DNA of 64,000 bases from Nageia nagi (lineage: Eukaryota > Pinophyta): assembly GCA_050084985.1 (NCBI GenBank), contig JBITNC010000001.1, forward strand, positions 158,410,001 to 158,474,000, written 5' to 3'. Position 1 is the first letter of the stretch. Every line of letters starts with the position of its first letter. Below the pieces are notes generated by a model that worked only from the letters and a program-made list of their open reading frames with translations, had not been told where the DNA came from and did not search any database. Made by a program: the position numbers and the translations under genes. This document shows positions 43,800 through 56,164 of the stretch, in pieces.

Positions 43800-45901
43800 G
43801 AGGATCAATAATGTCTACAATATCATTTGAAGAGGTGAAGGTGTCATCAACTATATACCCTCCCTTGATGGAAGCTTCTTATGGAGTCTTATGCACACAC
43901 CTCAAATGAAAAAAGGAATTATCTTCATTCAATCCAAGTTTCCATTAAATCCCATAAAGAGAGCTTAATAGTAGTAAGTCTTAACTATTTCTCTAAATTG
44001 TTCTTTAGTTTTTCCTTAATGCCCCACTATGCTGGAGCTGGAGGAGGAGGAATATGAATGGGCACATTAGGATCCTCTCCCATTACCTCTTGAGTTTGGT
44101 TTGGACTTTTCCCTTTTCCTTTGTCTTTATAATGATTTGCCATGGTAGGATACAATGATCATTCCTACAAATTAAGATTGCTATGCCTGTTGAACCTGTT
44201 GTTGATGTGAACCATAATCAGAAGGTACATTTTGATTAGGCAACAATTGATTATAATGTGTAGTGGTGTCCATTGATTAACATTCCATTGGGATAATGAA
44301 TTTCGATAGACTTGTAAGTTAGCATTAGGAGTTGAAGAATTGCCAGTAGGAACCAACTTCCCTATATCAATGAAACTCTGAACTACCTTGTGTAAATATA
44401 TGCAATGATTGATGCTATGGACTTGAACCCTATGAAATTCACAAAACTCATCATCTTTATACCATGGTTTGGTGGCCCAACTAGGATCCCATCTAACTTC
44501 TGGTAATCTCAGCAATTTAGCATTATTTAGTTTTGAGAAAAGTTTAGATAAGGGTTCCCCCAATGGTGTGAATTTTCTTTGTTGCTTGGAAGAATGCCCC
44601 TATTCTTGATTCTAACCTTGATTCTAATTCTGTTTCTGATTATAAGTTTGATTTGGCACATTCATTTGATTTTATTGTATATTTTGCACTTGAGGTGGTG
44701 GTGGTGCTTGGAGCATTAATTGATTTACTTGGGGTTTTCCTCTGTTACTAGCACCATTATTATTAAATCCATAATCTCTATTATTTTTCTCTTTATTAAC
44801 CACCTTAATCTCACCATTTTGGACCATTACCTCTTTTATGACCTTGGCTTGATAAATGGCTTCCTCAAAGGTCCTATGCTGCTGAATTTGAAGATGTGTT
44901 GAGATTTGTTTAATGCAAATTTTACTGAATAATCTCACTGATTATTCTTAAGGCAAAGAGAATTTCATATCCATGATCAAATATCTCCATATAGCCAAAT
45001 AGTTAAATATGGACTCTTGATCAAATTGAGACAACTTCATGAGATCTATAATTGAGCTCTCTTCTTGATATTAATTGAGAAGTGTTCAAGGAAGAGATTT
45101 TCTAGTCGCTCAAAGGTGTGCAAACAATGTTCAGGCAATGAATTATACCAATTCATTGCTTGGCCACCAAGGGTTATTGGAAATGTCCTCAAAAGCAATG
45201 CATCATCATTAGCAATTTGGTAGCATGCATATTTAAAGTGCCTCAAATGCTCTTTTGGATCCTCTTGCTTTTGAATTTATCAATCTTGGGTACCTCAAAA
45301 TTTCTTGGATATGGTCTCATAGGAACCCATGGACTGATTGGTTCATTACATATCTCCCCATAGCTTATTCTAGACAACCCTGAATTTTTGGATTTTGCCT
45401 CTAATTCTTGTAACCTTATAATAATCTTATCTTCATAACTCATGTTGGGCTTATTTATGCCTATATAAGGTAGATTTGATCCACCATCAGGTGGATTTGA
45501 TCCACCATAGGGATGATTTTTTCTATCGCTTGGTTCACCTTGAGATTGAAATTGGTAGATTGATTATGGATTATTGAACAGGCTTAGTTGTCTCTCAAAA
45601 GAATGAGCATTTGGGTTATAATAATTGCCTTTCTGTACAAAAGATTTTCATTGCATATTTGGCCCATACTTTTGATGTGTATGATGATCATACACTTGTT
45701 GCATATTTTGAGAATGATATTGTGCACTAGTATCATAATCATATTGTGAATTGTTTCCATAAGCTTTTTGCATATTTGGTCCTTGAATTTGTTGAGATCC
45801 TTGAGAAATATTCTTATTCTAATTTTGTTGCTCATTAGACACTTGATTCAAAATCATAAGATATTGCATTTGTGCAATAATTTATTTTATTGCCTCCATA
45901 G
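43800..45901 (-). pseudogene. Tat-like gypsy gag, downstream part
   Basis: The minus strand reads gag from 45901 leftward: MSYEDKIIIRLQELEAKS and PRNFEVPKIDKF (45243-45443), then HFKYACYQIANDDALLLRTF and GGQAMNWYNSLPE (45046-45246). A TFEEAIYQAKVIKEV segment (44672-44938) follows. Next is a knuckle CEFHRVQVHSINHC (44400-44450, pattern C-x2-H-x4-H-x4-C) followed by VVQSFIDIGKLV, the arrangement of Tat/Retand-type gag. A KGKGKSPNQTQEV segment lies near 44090-44140. The upstream part is on the other side of the copia insertion. Confidence 0.75.
45897..45901. repeat. Target-site duplication CATAG (left)
   Basis: Identical to 56666-56670. Removing the copia element and one copy restores an open gag frame on the minus strand. 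Confidence 0.9.
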
Positions 45902-46400
45902 TGTTGGAATGTATAATGCATTAGTAAAGGTTTTGTAATAATCTTCTATGTAAGTTCACTAATACTTAAGGGTATCATTTGATACCTTAAGTATTTAAGT
46001 GAATATGATAATGTAACTTGTCCTACACTCCATGTCATGAGCATGCCCCTTGGGTAAAAGGATGTGCATGTCATGCTTTTGTACATTGGATAAAAGGGTG
46101 ATCCAAAGAGGGATTTTAGCCTATAAATAGAAGGCTCCCTCTTTGCGATTACACACCAATTTGTGGACTAAAGTTGTGCTAGAGGATAGTGTTTAGGAGT
46201 TGAGATTAGGAGGATTGTAAAAGAATTGTATTTGTGATTGAAGTAAAGATCTAGTTAGTGATGTACTCCTAGTTGGAGGAACCATTTACATCTTGTGTTA
46301 TCTTTGTGAGATTGCTTTATGAGTTAGTTAGATGTGTTTTGTGAGCTTTCATGAGATCTTGAAAATATAGAGTTGTTTAGTTTATAGTTCATCTCTCTCA
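45902..46400 (+). repeat. 5' LTR of copia element
   Basis: It begins TGTTGGAATGTATAATG and ends ATCTCTCTCA, closely matching 56165-56665. A TATA box CTATAAATAG is at 46121-46130. Confidence 0.92.
46121..46130 (+). promoter_or_regulatory. TATA box of copia 5' LTR
   Basis: CTATAAATAG, also present at 56385-56394 in the 3' LTR. It is well placed for LTR transcription. Confidence 0.7.
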
Positions 46401-46402
46401 TT

Positions 46403-46414
46403 TGGTATCATAGC
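46403..46414 (+). promoter_or_regulatory. Primer binding site of copia element
   Basis: TGGTATCATAGC, two bases after the LTR. It differs by one base from the iMet site TGGTATCAGAGC. Confidence 0.8.
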
Positions 46415-48960
46415 TTGGTTGGTGTGGAAGCTCCTCTTCTTGGTTTGGAAGCTCTTTTTGTTGAGGTAAAACTAAGAGAAGGTATAATATCCTTCTTTAT
46501 TGGTTATTGTTTAAGTATTGCATTTTGATACTAACATTTTTTTTTTTTTTTGTGTTAGTTTCTTTTTTTTGAGCAAAATTTGCCTAACAAATTACAATAT
46601 TTTATTTATACTAACCTCGTATGTTGATTACTATTTTTTTAAAAAATAATAAGGGGTTATTATAAAATTATCTTGTATTTTTTAATATTGCAAAAATAAT
46701 ATTACAAAATATGCTTGCAAACTTAATTTTATATGATGCAATTTGTGAGTACTAACATTTTATTGGGTTTCTTTTAATGTTTATATTTTTTTTCTAAAAA
46801 TATTACAAAAGGTTAGTAAACAAAAAAAATCTACAATCTGCTTCAAATTAATATTCAAAAGGGGAAAGTTTTTATACAAATTTTAACCTTTTTTTACAAT
46901 ATAGATACATTTATATTAAAAAAAATGAATATTGAAGGCGGACGATTTGGCGATGGTAGTGGCATTGGCGATGGTAGCCTGGTAGCATGAACCTCTACTC
47001 TGCTACCCTATATTCACTACCCCCTATGCTCCATTGCCCTTTGCTTCATTCCCTCTTCAATGATGGCACCCCCATTCCTCCTATGTGTGGTCTCCCAGTG
47101 GTATTGATGCCTAACCCATCCTTCGCCTCAATGCCTCCTTGCCTCCTCCATAAGCACCAACTCTCCTAGCTCTATGTAACCCTCTAACTCTTACATAGTG
47201 CCTCTATCTACTCCATACAACCCCTTCGCAACTCCCCTCACTCCTCCTAATCTCCTCCATTGGCTCATCTTTCACCTCCACCTCCGCCCTCTCCATCCCT
47301 GCCTCCTCTCATCCCTGCCAAGCCCTTAAGGTCGAATTCACCCTCTTCATTCTAACTTGTCACCCTTCTCTCGCCCCTTCTCTCTCTAGCATGAATTACT
47401 TAGTACATTTACATTATCTCATTTAATTTCTAAAAGTTGGTGCATTTAATAGATAAGTGCATTTAATTTCCTTTGATTGCTTTCAAGTCTTTTTTGGAGT
47501 GGCATGGAGTATATATGGTTGGCATTTAACACTGCTACATTTAATGTCTTAAGGTTATTTTTCTTATTCCATAAGTCTTCTTTTCCATCATTTCTCATTA
47601 AAATCACTCTGACTTACGTAGAGTTTGAGATACAATTGAATGATGACTTATTTTTATTGAAATTATTAAAAAAAGGGGAATGCATTTTTTTCTAGCAATG
47701 CTTTTTTAAGTAAAAGGGGGAATACTACTTTAATTTAGCAATTCTATTAAAAAAAATTGTAGAGTATTTACTTAAAATTAGAATGGATTTATACTTAGAA
47801 TTTTTAGCATGCAAAATATTTTTAAGGATAAAGTATTAAGTTAAGCTAAGTATGCTATCTTTAGGGGTACAACTTTAAGTAAAAATGAATAATTTGTATG
47901 AATTTTTTTACTTAAAGTTTAATGCATGTTGCTTGCTTAAATTTTTTAAGTTAAATTCTTAGAGCTTATATTTTTTAAGTTAAAATAATGCATGCTTATG
48001 ATTAGTACTTACATTTAGTACTTAATTTTTAAGTTAAAATGATGCATACTTATGCTTAGCACTTACTTTTTTAAAGTACATGCTTATTACTTAAAAACTT
48101 AAGTTATGATGCAATTTACTTCCTTATGTAAGAATGGACTTGTGCAAAAATTAGGAATGATGTAAAAGATGTTCTTTAGGGATTGGTAAACAAAACCCAT
48201 TGGAAACTTAGGTTTAAAATTTTGAATGGATAATGTTTTACTTATGCTCTTTTACTTCATGTTTCACATTTTGATTTATTTTCTTATGCAAACAAAATGC
48301 AAATATTGAAATGAGCAACCCCCTAAAATGAACACATCCTCATGTACATTCTATAACATGACTTGTTTAGGGAGCCATGAGGTGAGGATAGGCAGAATGG
48401 AGCCTTTAAGTCTAACAATACAAATGGTAAAAAGTTTGTACTTCTCAATTGCCCTTAAGTCCTCTGTTGGTTTGGACATAACTACAATAGGTGGACAGGC
48501 ATGTGTGTAGTTATACCACATGTCTGCACATCCATTCAAGGATTATCCTGATAACCTAAAAAGAGAACTTGAAACCTAATCAAGATTAATAATTTATCCG
48601 ATCTGATAAATGTCATAAACTTGGAAAATAGTAGTACTTCTCCTTATGAGAGTATAAAACTGACCAAGGTGAACTAGTTGAGGATTAGTAGTACTTGGGC
48701 TCCTCTTATGTGGGCATCCATGTGAAGGCATAATTTTAGAAAAGAAAACAAGCTTCAATAATGTCACTCTACATCTATGGTTCTTGAGATGAGAAATGTA
48801 TTTGGGTACATGGATTATTTGAGTTATAAAACATTTGCACTTGTAAATCAAATTATGCATGTCTTTTGTGTTAAAATTAATATTTATTTTTTACTTGGTT
48901 AAACTTAACATATAATGTTGTTAACCACATGCTTATTATTTCACATTCTTGTGTAGCAAA
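46415..48960. other. Long leader of copia element, noncoding
   Basis: Mostly AT-rich with T and A runs. Within it, 46990-47400 is strongly pyrimidine-rich (CTCC/CCTC runs), and 47700-48130 has recurring ACTTAA/AAGTTAAAATGATGCA motifs. No protein domain is visible. It is probably the leader plus later insertions. Confidence 0.45.
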
Positions 48961-49640
48961 TGGGAGAATCCTTTTTACCCAAACACATTCTTGATGGATC
49001 TAACTTTGGGATTTGGGAACCACGGATGAGCTAAATTGTAGGCATGGAAGCTTTGGCAAATAGTGAATGAGAACCTTGTACCTCCTACATATGTGAAGGC
49101 ACTAGAGGTTTATAACACTAAGAATGAGTTGAAAACTTTCATGAGTTACCATGCAATTTTAGATGATATGCTCTTGATGATTTTCTCTTCAACCACGATA
49201 AAGAAAGCTTGGTATAAACTTAAATAAATCTACCTTAGTTCAATTTTTTTAAAAAGATTTACCATTCTCCAAAAATTACTTCAATCTCATCAAGGGGAAG
49301 ATGAAACTGTTACAATCTACTTGAAAAAAATCATTGACCTAAGGATTCAACTTGTTGCTTATGGGTGCAATTGGATCTATGATGAGTTCATGGTCTTAAT
49401 CATTCATCAAAGCTTTTCTTCAAAGTTTGGAAACTTTGTGATAGTTATGCAAATAATACTTGATGATGAATAAGAAGTCTTCTCCCTTGAGAACCTTTCT
49501 AAGCACCTTTTGAAGCATGAGAAAACCCTTAATAGTAAGGTGTTGATTTTTTCTCATAAAGATAATAATGTTACTTTTGGAGCAACCAAATCTCCTTTTG
49601 TTGGGTATGTTTCATCCTTTGTAAAGGAAATATCATGTAC
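48961..49640 (+). pseudogene. copia gag, first part
   Basis: ATGGGAGAATCC starts a frame reading MGESFLPKHILDGSNFGIWE. After a frame change it reads ENLVPPTYVKALEVYN, AWYKLK, GEDETVTIYLKKIIDLRIQL and LENLSKHLLKHEKTL, as in copia gag of the UBN2 type. It breaks at about 49640, and the zinc-knuckle part is at 52163-52490, beyond the composite insertion. Confidence 0.7.
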
Positions 49641-50243
49641 AACTATGTTTTGATGCAGGTAAGAAACGAAGGTACTTTTTTGCTCCAAATGGGACGAAAT
49701 TTTATGTGTAGATTCTACACATCCATACCTTTCCAATGGTATAAAGAACGCATAAAACAGAGCTCTGAGTCAAAAGTTATGACTTCTACAAGTTGGTTGT
49801 TTTTATAGGGACTGCAACTACGTTTTCCAGGGGGATACAGTTGGACAAAATATAATGGGTGGTTTTAACCCATGGTTTTATGCTCATTGTATTGTAATAC
49901 TACTATGTGGTTTTTGTATGGATTTATCTTATAAATATGGTAGTGTAATATGCATCAATTATCCTTTGGATCAATGCTTTTGCCTTGGGTTGGGCATGGA
50001 AGAGCATGATGGAGTATCCTAGAAGGATCTTGGATTAGTGTGTATGCCCTAGGTTGGGCATGGGAGCACATGATGGTGGATCTTAGATTAGATCTTGAGA
50101 GAATCAAGTATGCTCAAGGTTTGGGCATGGCACATGGTGATAGTGTGTGGTAATGCCTGTGATGGCATTATGGAAGGATGTCCATGGAGGCATTGCTTGT
50201 AATCATGGTGGAGTGATTGCATTGTGGGTGAAGAAGAAATCCA

Positions 50244-50528
50244 TGTTTGAGGAGCCTGCTGACGAATATGACAGATGAAGAGTGGAACCTTCTCGATAGA
50301 AAGGCACTCGGAGCAATACGGTTGAGCCTCGCTGCATCAGTTGCCTTCAACATTTCGAAGGAAACAACGACAGAGGGTTTATTTCAGGCGTTGTCAAAAC
50401 TATATGAAAAACCCTCGGCCTCAAACAAGGTATTTCTTATGAAACGGTTATTTAATATGAAGATGTCGGAAGGTGGATCTGTTGCGGATCATTTAAATGA
50501 TTTTAATACTGTTACAAGTCAGTTATGT
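50244..50528 (+). pseudogene. copia gag fragment (different family)
   Basis: The open frame contains EEWNLLDRKALGAIRLSL, TTEGLFQALSKLYEKPSASN and KVFLMKRLFNMKMSEG, then SVADHLNDFNTVTSQL, a well-conserved Tork/SIRE-type copia gag core. It stops matching at TSQL and runs into antisense retroelement sequence. Confidence 0.75.
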
Positions 50529-50539
50529 CAGGTATGTTT

Positions 50540-50553
50540 CAATCTCCCACTTG
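50540..50553 (-). promoter_or_regulatory. PPT-like site without a following LTR
   Basis: Minus strand CAAGTGGGAGATTG. This has the same core as the true PPT at 51661-51675, but is followed by gag sequence instead of an LTR. Confidence 0.5.
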
Positions 50554-51168
50554 TTGAATCCTTTGCAAAGAGATCAACCAATCCTAAAAAAAAACTCACC
50601 AATCCAACCCATATATTCAAGCTTGAATATAAATTTACTCAGAACTCCCACTCCATGTGTAATCACCAATATAATCCAAATCACACATTAAACATCTACA
50701 ACATTTATCCAAGGACACAGACTGATTCACAATAGCTCCACCACTATTGCCTCTGCTGAAGATCATCTTCAAGCCACACCAAGGATATTCACCTCCTCCA
50801 GATTGTTCTTTCACCATGCTTTGAACCACCACACTAGATTAGTGTCAACCTTGCACCTTCTCCTGTGATCAACAAGCAACAAGACAATCTACCTTATTCT
50901 TTTTTTTTTTTTTTCAATGCTCCCACTGCTTCACCAATCTCCTACTTTCCACAGTCAAGAATAATACATTGAAAACTCTACCTTTCTAATTACAAGCTTC
51001 TGTATGCAGAATCTAGGAAGGGATAGGGCAAAAGAGATGGCCAATCTTATCTTGCAACAATCCGATTTCCTTAGTTCAAAATACAAGCTCAAACCTGGTT
51101 ACAATTCCTGCAACCCATTTTTTCTTTAGCTCCAGCTTCCACTCAAACTAGAATCCACCCAACCTTAA

Positions 51169-51180
51169 GCTCTGATACCA
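51169..51180 (-). promoter_or_regulatory. Primer binding site (tRNA-iMet type)
   Basis: Minus strand TGGTATCAGAGC, two bases beyond the LTR at 51183-51660. The 0.6-kb leader extends leftward from it. Confidence 0.85.
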
Positions 51181-51182
51181 AT

Positions 51183-51660
51183 TGTTGGGATTTATAATTA
51201 TTACGGAGCAATAGAACATAAAAAACATTTTAGAAATATAAGCACAGAAAATGCATAAACAAGAGAGACACAGATATACGTGGTTCACCCAGTTTGGGCT
51301 ACGTCCACACCAAACAGCCAGTCCTTCCTTTTTTATTATCCAGCAGAGTGAATAGATACAACCTACAGCAGATCCGCTGTAATATCCTCTATTTTCTCTC
51401 ACAGTCTCACGTTTCTATTTCTCACTCACCGAATCACGTCTGTTACTATGCCCTCATGCAAAAAGAGGGGTTTTTATCTAGGGAAAAAAGCCCTAAACCA
51501 AACATAAGTTCAACCGTCAGATTATTTGCCTGATAAACGGCCCAGATTGACTAGAAATTACTTTACTTTTACAAGGCAATTTTCCAGACGTTTTTAGCTT
51601 CCTGGGATATACATCCGGCTAAAATAAACAACTCTAAACAATCATGCTCCACACACAACA
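51183..51660 (-). repeat. copia LTR shared by two element parts
   Basis: 478 bp, TGTTGGGATT...CACACAACA on the plus strand. On the minus strand, a PPT and RNase H lie upstream and a PBS and leader lie downstream. It therefore serves as 3' LTR of one element part and 5' LTR of another. Confidence 0.8.
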
Positions 51661-51675
51661 ATCTCCCACTTAGAG
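51661..51675 (-). promoter_or_regulatory. Polypurine tract
   Basis: Minus strand CTCTAAGTGGGAGAT immediately before the LTR start TGTTGTGTG. Confidence 0.8.
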
Positions 51676-51756
51676 AATGATTGTAGCAACTCCACCGCTG
51701 CTTCTTTTGCTGGACAATGACTCCTCTTTGGACCTGGCTGTTTCTCATCTTCATAG

Positions 51757-52150
51757 TCATCCTTGAAGACCAATTGAAACTGAGCATATTCTCAGTTTCT
51801 CCCTGGTTACAACTTTTGTTAGCATATCTGCAGGATTCTGGCTAGTATGTATCTTTTCCAGCTTTAATTCTCCATCTTCCAACACTGATCGTATGAAATG
51901 GTACTTAAGCTGTATGTGTTTAGTCCTAGAATGAAATGCTGAGTTCTTTGCAAGATGAATGGCACTTTGGCTATCACTGTATAGCGTCCCCATATCATGC
52001 TCCTTACCCAATTCACCCATGAACCTTTGTAACCAAATCATTTCTTTACTAGCCTCTGTAGCAGCAACATACTCTGCTTCTGTTGTTGAAAGTGCAACAA
52101 CACTTTGGATTTTGGAAAGCCAACTGACAGCTGTTCCACCAACACCTTTC
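51757..52150 (-). pseudogene. copia RNase H, 5'-truncated
   Basis: A clean minus-strand frame reads VGGTAVSWLSKIQSVVALST, TEAEYVAATEASKEMIWLQR, LYSDSQSAIHLAKNSAFHSR, TKHIQLKYHFIRSVL and QNPADMLTKVV. This is the canonical copia RNase H with its Ser-Asp and TKHI motifs. The domain lacks its start, and RT is absent. It is better preserved than the outer element, suggesting more recent origin. Confidence 0.85.
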
Positions 52151-52162
52151 AAAAAGAAGTTC

Positions 52163-52500
52163 AACCATCATAATAAATCTTATCCTTCTTTCTCCAAAAT
52201 GTTTGAGAAAAGAGGTAATGGCCATAGCAACAACAAGAACAAGAACAACAACATTAGAAATAATAACCATAGCAATAGAAATAATGACAACAACAACCAC
52301 TTCAAGCAAAGAGATGGAAAAAGCAAAGAAAATAATCCTTATCCTAAGGAAAAGTTTGATGGTAATTATGGCATCCAAGGTCACAAAGAAATTGATTGCT
52401 ACAAAAAGAAAAGAGAAGAAAATAACAAAGGTAATGAAAATGTAAAGAACTTCAAAGGAAAGAAGATTATTCATATTGGTTTTGCTGTAGTGCTCTACTC
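52163..52500 (+). pseudogene. copia gag, zinc-knuckle part
   Basis: Asn/Lys-rich sequence (NNKNKNNNIRNNNHSN), then YGIQGHKEIDCYKKK, a CCHC knuckle whose first two Cys positions are lost. This is the continuation of the gag at 48961-49640. Confidence 0.65.
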
Positions 52501-52519
52501 TATGTCTTACTCTTTTTTT

Positions 52520-53700
52520 GTTTGATTGGATTATTTATTCTGGTTGCACTAATCACCTATGGTTTGAAAAGAAAAAGTTTTAAAACTTTTGCAAGTATAG
52601 AAAAGATGCGGTTGTGATAGGTGATAACTCTACCCTTGAAGTCTAAGGAATTGGGAGTGTGTTGATTCATGAAAAGGTTCTTGAAAATGTTTTTTATGTT
52701 CCTAAATTAAGGATGAACCTTCTCTTCATGATCTAAGTTGCTAGAAAAGGGTACTCTTTTGATTTCAACTCTTAATATTGATGCATTAAGAAAGGACTTA
52801 CCACTTTGGTTAAAGGATCTATGAAAGATAACCTCTACATTATGGATCAAGTTCCATCAAATATGTGTCTTGCTTCTAGTGTGTGTTCTAGAGGTAATCT
52901 TTTGTACCATCATTTAGGGTACCTTAAACACAAGAGTATTCAAGTCATGAAAGACCAAGAACTTGTGGAAGGTTTGCCTTCAATTTCTCCTTTGGTTGGT
53001 CTATGCAAAAAGTGCATTCTTGACAAGATGCATAGATAAAAATTTAAAAAAGATAAGGCAACAAGAGTATCTCAACCTCTTCAACTTGTGCATTCAGATT
53101 TGATGGGTCCATTTCAGACTAAGTCACTTGGAGAAGCATCTTTGGTCTTAAAATTTATTGATGAATTTAGTAGGATGACCTTTGGGTATCTACTTGAGCA
53201 TAAAGATCAAACCTTTGAGAGTTTTAAGATTTTTTAAGGCCTTTGTTGAAAATTAAACTAACCTTAAAATCAAATTGAGATCAGATAATGGAGGATAATA
53301 TAATAGCAATCAGTTCAATGACTATTATGCTAATTATGAAATCAAGAGATAATTTACGATTCCTTACACTCCTCAGTAGAATGGTGTTATCGAAAGGAAA
53401 AATAAGATAATTATGAAGATGGCTAAATGCATGTTGAGTAATCTTCTTAGTTTTTTGTGGGGTGAAGCTATGAGCACTACTATCCCATAAAAGCTATTTA
53501 GAGTAAAATTCTTTTTGAGGCATGGTTAGGAATAAAACCTATCATTTTTCACCTTAAGGTGTTTGGTTGTGAAGCATTCTCCTACATTGTTTTTAAAAAA
53601 AGGAAAAAAATTAGATATAAGAGATGAAAAATGCATCTTTATGGGTTATGATAGTTAGCATAGAGGCTATAGGTTCTAATTTCCATCCTATAAAGTAGTT
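52520..53700 (+). pseudogene. copia protease and integrase
   Basis: YSGCTNHLWF near 52537 stands for the DSGxTxH active site, with Tyr in place of the catalytic Asp. A GAG-pre-integrase region (LYHHLGYLKHKSIQVMKD, CKKCILDKMHR) is open at 52806-53039. Integrase follows with LVHSDLMGPFQTKSLG, FIDEFSRMTFGYLLEHKDQ, a broken second Asp block near 53280, and a Pro-Gln-Gln-Asn-Gly block with a TAG near 53370. Frame changes and stops are frequent. Confidence 0.78.
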
Positions 53701-53979
53701 TTCATTTCAAGGGATGTAAAGTTCAATGAAATTTTTGAAGAATCTACTTCTAATAAGGATGTTGATGATCTAAAAGACTCTTTAGTTACACCTAGCTGGT
53801 TAGATATGGATGTAGACAAGTCACCTTAAAAATAAAATTCTCTAACATAAAGGGTAACAAGGAGCATGACCTTGAATAAATATTTATTTTTCAATATTGA
53901 CAACAAGCATGAGCCCTCATCATTCAATGAAGCTTCAAAGCATGAGTGTTGGATAGAATCCATGAAAGTGGAGTATTAG

Positions 53980-54750
53980 ACGCTTATAAAAAATAAAACT
54001 TGGGACTTGGTTCCTTATCCCAATGAGAACAATGTGATTAGCAATAGGTGGATCTACAAGGTCAAGTTCAATTCAATTGAAGATATTGAGAAATACAAGG
54101 TAAGGTTAGTAGCTAAAGGTTTTGCTTAGAAATACAGTATAGATTATGAGCAAATATTTGCTCCCATGGCAAAGATGCTTACTGTTAGAATTATCCTTTC
54201 TTTTTTTGCAACTTAAAGATGGAAAGTTTTCCAACTTGATGTCAAGAGTGTATTTCTCAATGGTGACTTAGATGTGGAAATATTCATGAATCAACTAGAA
54301 GGGTTTATTATGGAAGGTAAAGAGTCCTTTGTGTGCAACCTAAAGAAGTCATTGTATGGACTTAAGCAATCACCTTAAACCTAGTATAGAAAGATTTTAA
54401 GATACTTTGCAGATATTAGATTCTCCAAGTATTTTTTTGGCTTTGATCTATATGTGCTCAATTAAAGAAAATATGTGGTCTTGATTCTCCTTTACATGGA
54501 TGATATTTTGATAATAAAAAATAATGATTAAATCATTCAAGAGTGAATATCCAAACTTAATACAACATTTGAAATGACTGATCTTGGTCTCTTGCACTAC
54601 TATATTGGAATGCAAGTGTATCAATATAAGGATTGTACTCACCTTAATCAATCTAAGTATATGTTAGACATCTTGTAGAAGTTTAGAATTGAATGTATAT
54701 ATGCTACGATCCCAATCTCTCCTAGAATCACTATTTCTATAAGCTCCAAA
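53980..54750 (+). pseudogene. copia reverse transcriptase
   Basis: Motifs in order are NRWIYKVKFNSIEDIEKYK, VRLVAKGFA followed by TAG and KYSIDYEQIFAPMAKM, KVFQLDVKSVFLNGDLD, FVCNLKKSLYGLKQSP, and LILLYMDDILI with the YMDD catalytic pair. EMTDLGLLHYYIGMQV follows. The order is that of copia RT. TAG replaces CAG in several places. Confidence 0.82.
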
Positions 54751-54879
54751 TCTTAGTAGCTAATGCTACAGTTTATAGGCAATTAATTGGAAGTCTTTTG
54801 TATTTGATTATATCTAGACCAGATATTACCTTTGTAGTGAATTTAATGGCATGATTCATGTAAAAACCTTATGTTGAGC

Positions 54880-55466
54880 ACCTTAATGCTATGAAGCAAA
54901 TTTTGAGATATGTTGCAGGGACTAAGGATCTTGCTCTCAAGTATTCTAAGTTACCCTCATTTGTTCTCTCTATATTCTCAAATTTTGACTATGGAGAAGA
55001 TAGAGATGATAGAAAAGCAACCTCTGCATATGTGTTTAGCATTGGATTAGGTGCTATCTCTTAGGATTCCAAGAAGCACCCTACTATTTCTCTTTGCACC
55101 ATAGAAGTCAAATACCATGCCATGTCTCTTGCTACCCAAGAAACTATTTGGCTAAGGCATATTTTGGAAGAAATTGGGTATGAGCATAGTGGTTCATCTT
55201 TGATTTATTCAGATAATTAGTCAACTATTTCTTTTGATAATAATCTTGTGTTCCATTAGAGAACAAAACATGTGGAAATCCATATCCATTTTATCAAGGA
55301 GAAGGTTCTTTATGGCATCATACACCTGGAGTATTGTCCATACACCTTGAACTCTACAAATTTGTTCACTAAGCCCCTCCTAGAAGCTCAGTTTTGTAAG
55401 CTTAGGGATGCTATCAGGTTGGTGAAGTTACCCTCAATGGGGGTGAAGTTTGAATTCTTATGTTGA
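54880..55466 (+). pseudogene. copia RNase H (outer element)
   Basis: VAGTKDLALKYSKLPS, DRKATSAYVFSIGLGAIS, TIEVKYHAMSLATQETIWL, SLIYSDN and RTKHVEIHIHFIKEKV are present, ending in an open tail to TGA after LVKLPSMGVKFEFLC. It is degenerate but in the correct place after RT. Confidence 0.78.
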
Positions 55467-56152
55467 ATTCATGTTTGTGATGAAAAATTCACCCTTAACA
55501 GGATTTTATGCTGTATAGTGTTGATTTTATTGTACACCTTCATGGTAAGTTTGCTCTGCATGAGGAACTTGTACAAAATTTTTAAAACAAAAAGATTGGC
55601 CAATCTAGCACTATTTAGTTATCCATGTGTGATGAACTCTTATGTGTCTTTTGGCACTATTTAGTTATCCATATGTGAGGAACTCTTATGTGCATGCTCT
55701 ATTTTGTAATGATAATCAACACATATTTTATATATAGCAAGTGATTGAATTTTTGGCATGGCATCTTTGTGATGAATTATAGTGCACCATTGATCAGTTC
55801 ATGATTGAATTTATGTGATTCATCTATCCTTGATGAGATGAATATGTTGCATCTTACTAATCTTGTTATTTGATCTACTTATGAATTGTAGGTACCTTTG
55901 AGATTTGAGGTCACTTACCTTAGGTATGTAGGCTCTTAGAAACTCTTCATGACTTTCAGTTGGATGACTACTTCATGTACATTGAAACCAGTTATGGTTA
56001 ATGATTATATTTAGCAAAGTGATGAGTGTCAAACTAGATCTTTCTTATTTCACAAATATGTAAAAAGTTTTCATCTCCATTGTATCTATTTGGAGGAGAA
56101 CTCTCTTACTTTCTCTCTTCTTTCTCTCTTATTCGCTCTATCCCAATATTGC
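55467..56152. other. 3' untranslated part of copia element
   Basis: AT-rich, no frame. It contains a short direct repeat (TTTAGTTATCCAT(G/A)TGTGA, about 55616 and 55661) and leads into the PPT. Confidence 0.5.
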
Positions 56153-56164
56153 ATTAAGGGGGAG
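56153..56164 (+). promoter_or_regulatory. Polypurine tract of copia element
   Basis: TTAAGGGGGAG directly before the 3' LTR. Confidence 0.85.

Larger units (their letters stand above)
49641..52162. mobile_element. Composite insertion of copia pieces in opposite orientations
   Basis: Left to right it contains an unassigned 0.5-kb stretch with a TATA-like CTTATAAATATGG (about 49929), then a plus-strand copia gag fragment. Next, on the minus strand, are a PPT-like site, a 0.6-kb leader, PBS, one LTR, PPT and RNase H. The outer gag resumes beside the RNase H end. The exact edges are uncertain and no clean target duplication is seen. It is not a single normal element. Confidence 0.55.

Noticed and set aside
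46987-47169. Pro/Leu-rich small ORF in the pyrimidine-rich island
   Set aside because: It is short, low complexity, and lies in a transposon leader.
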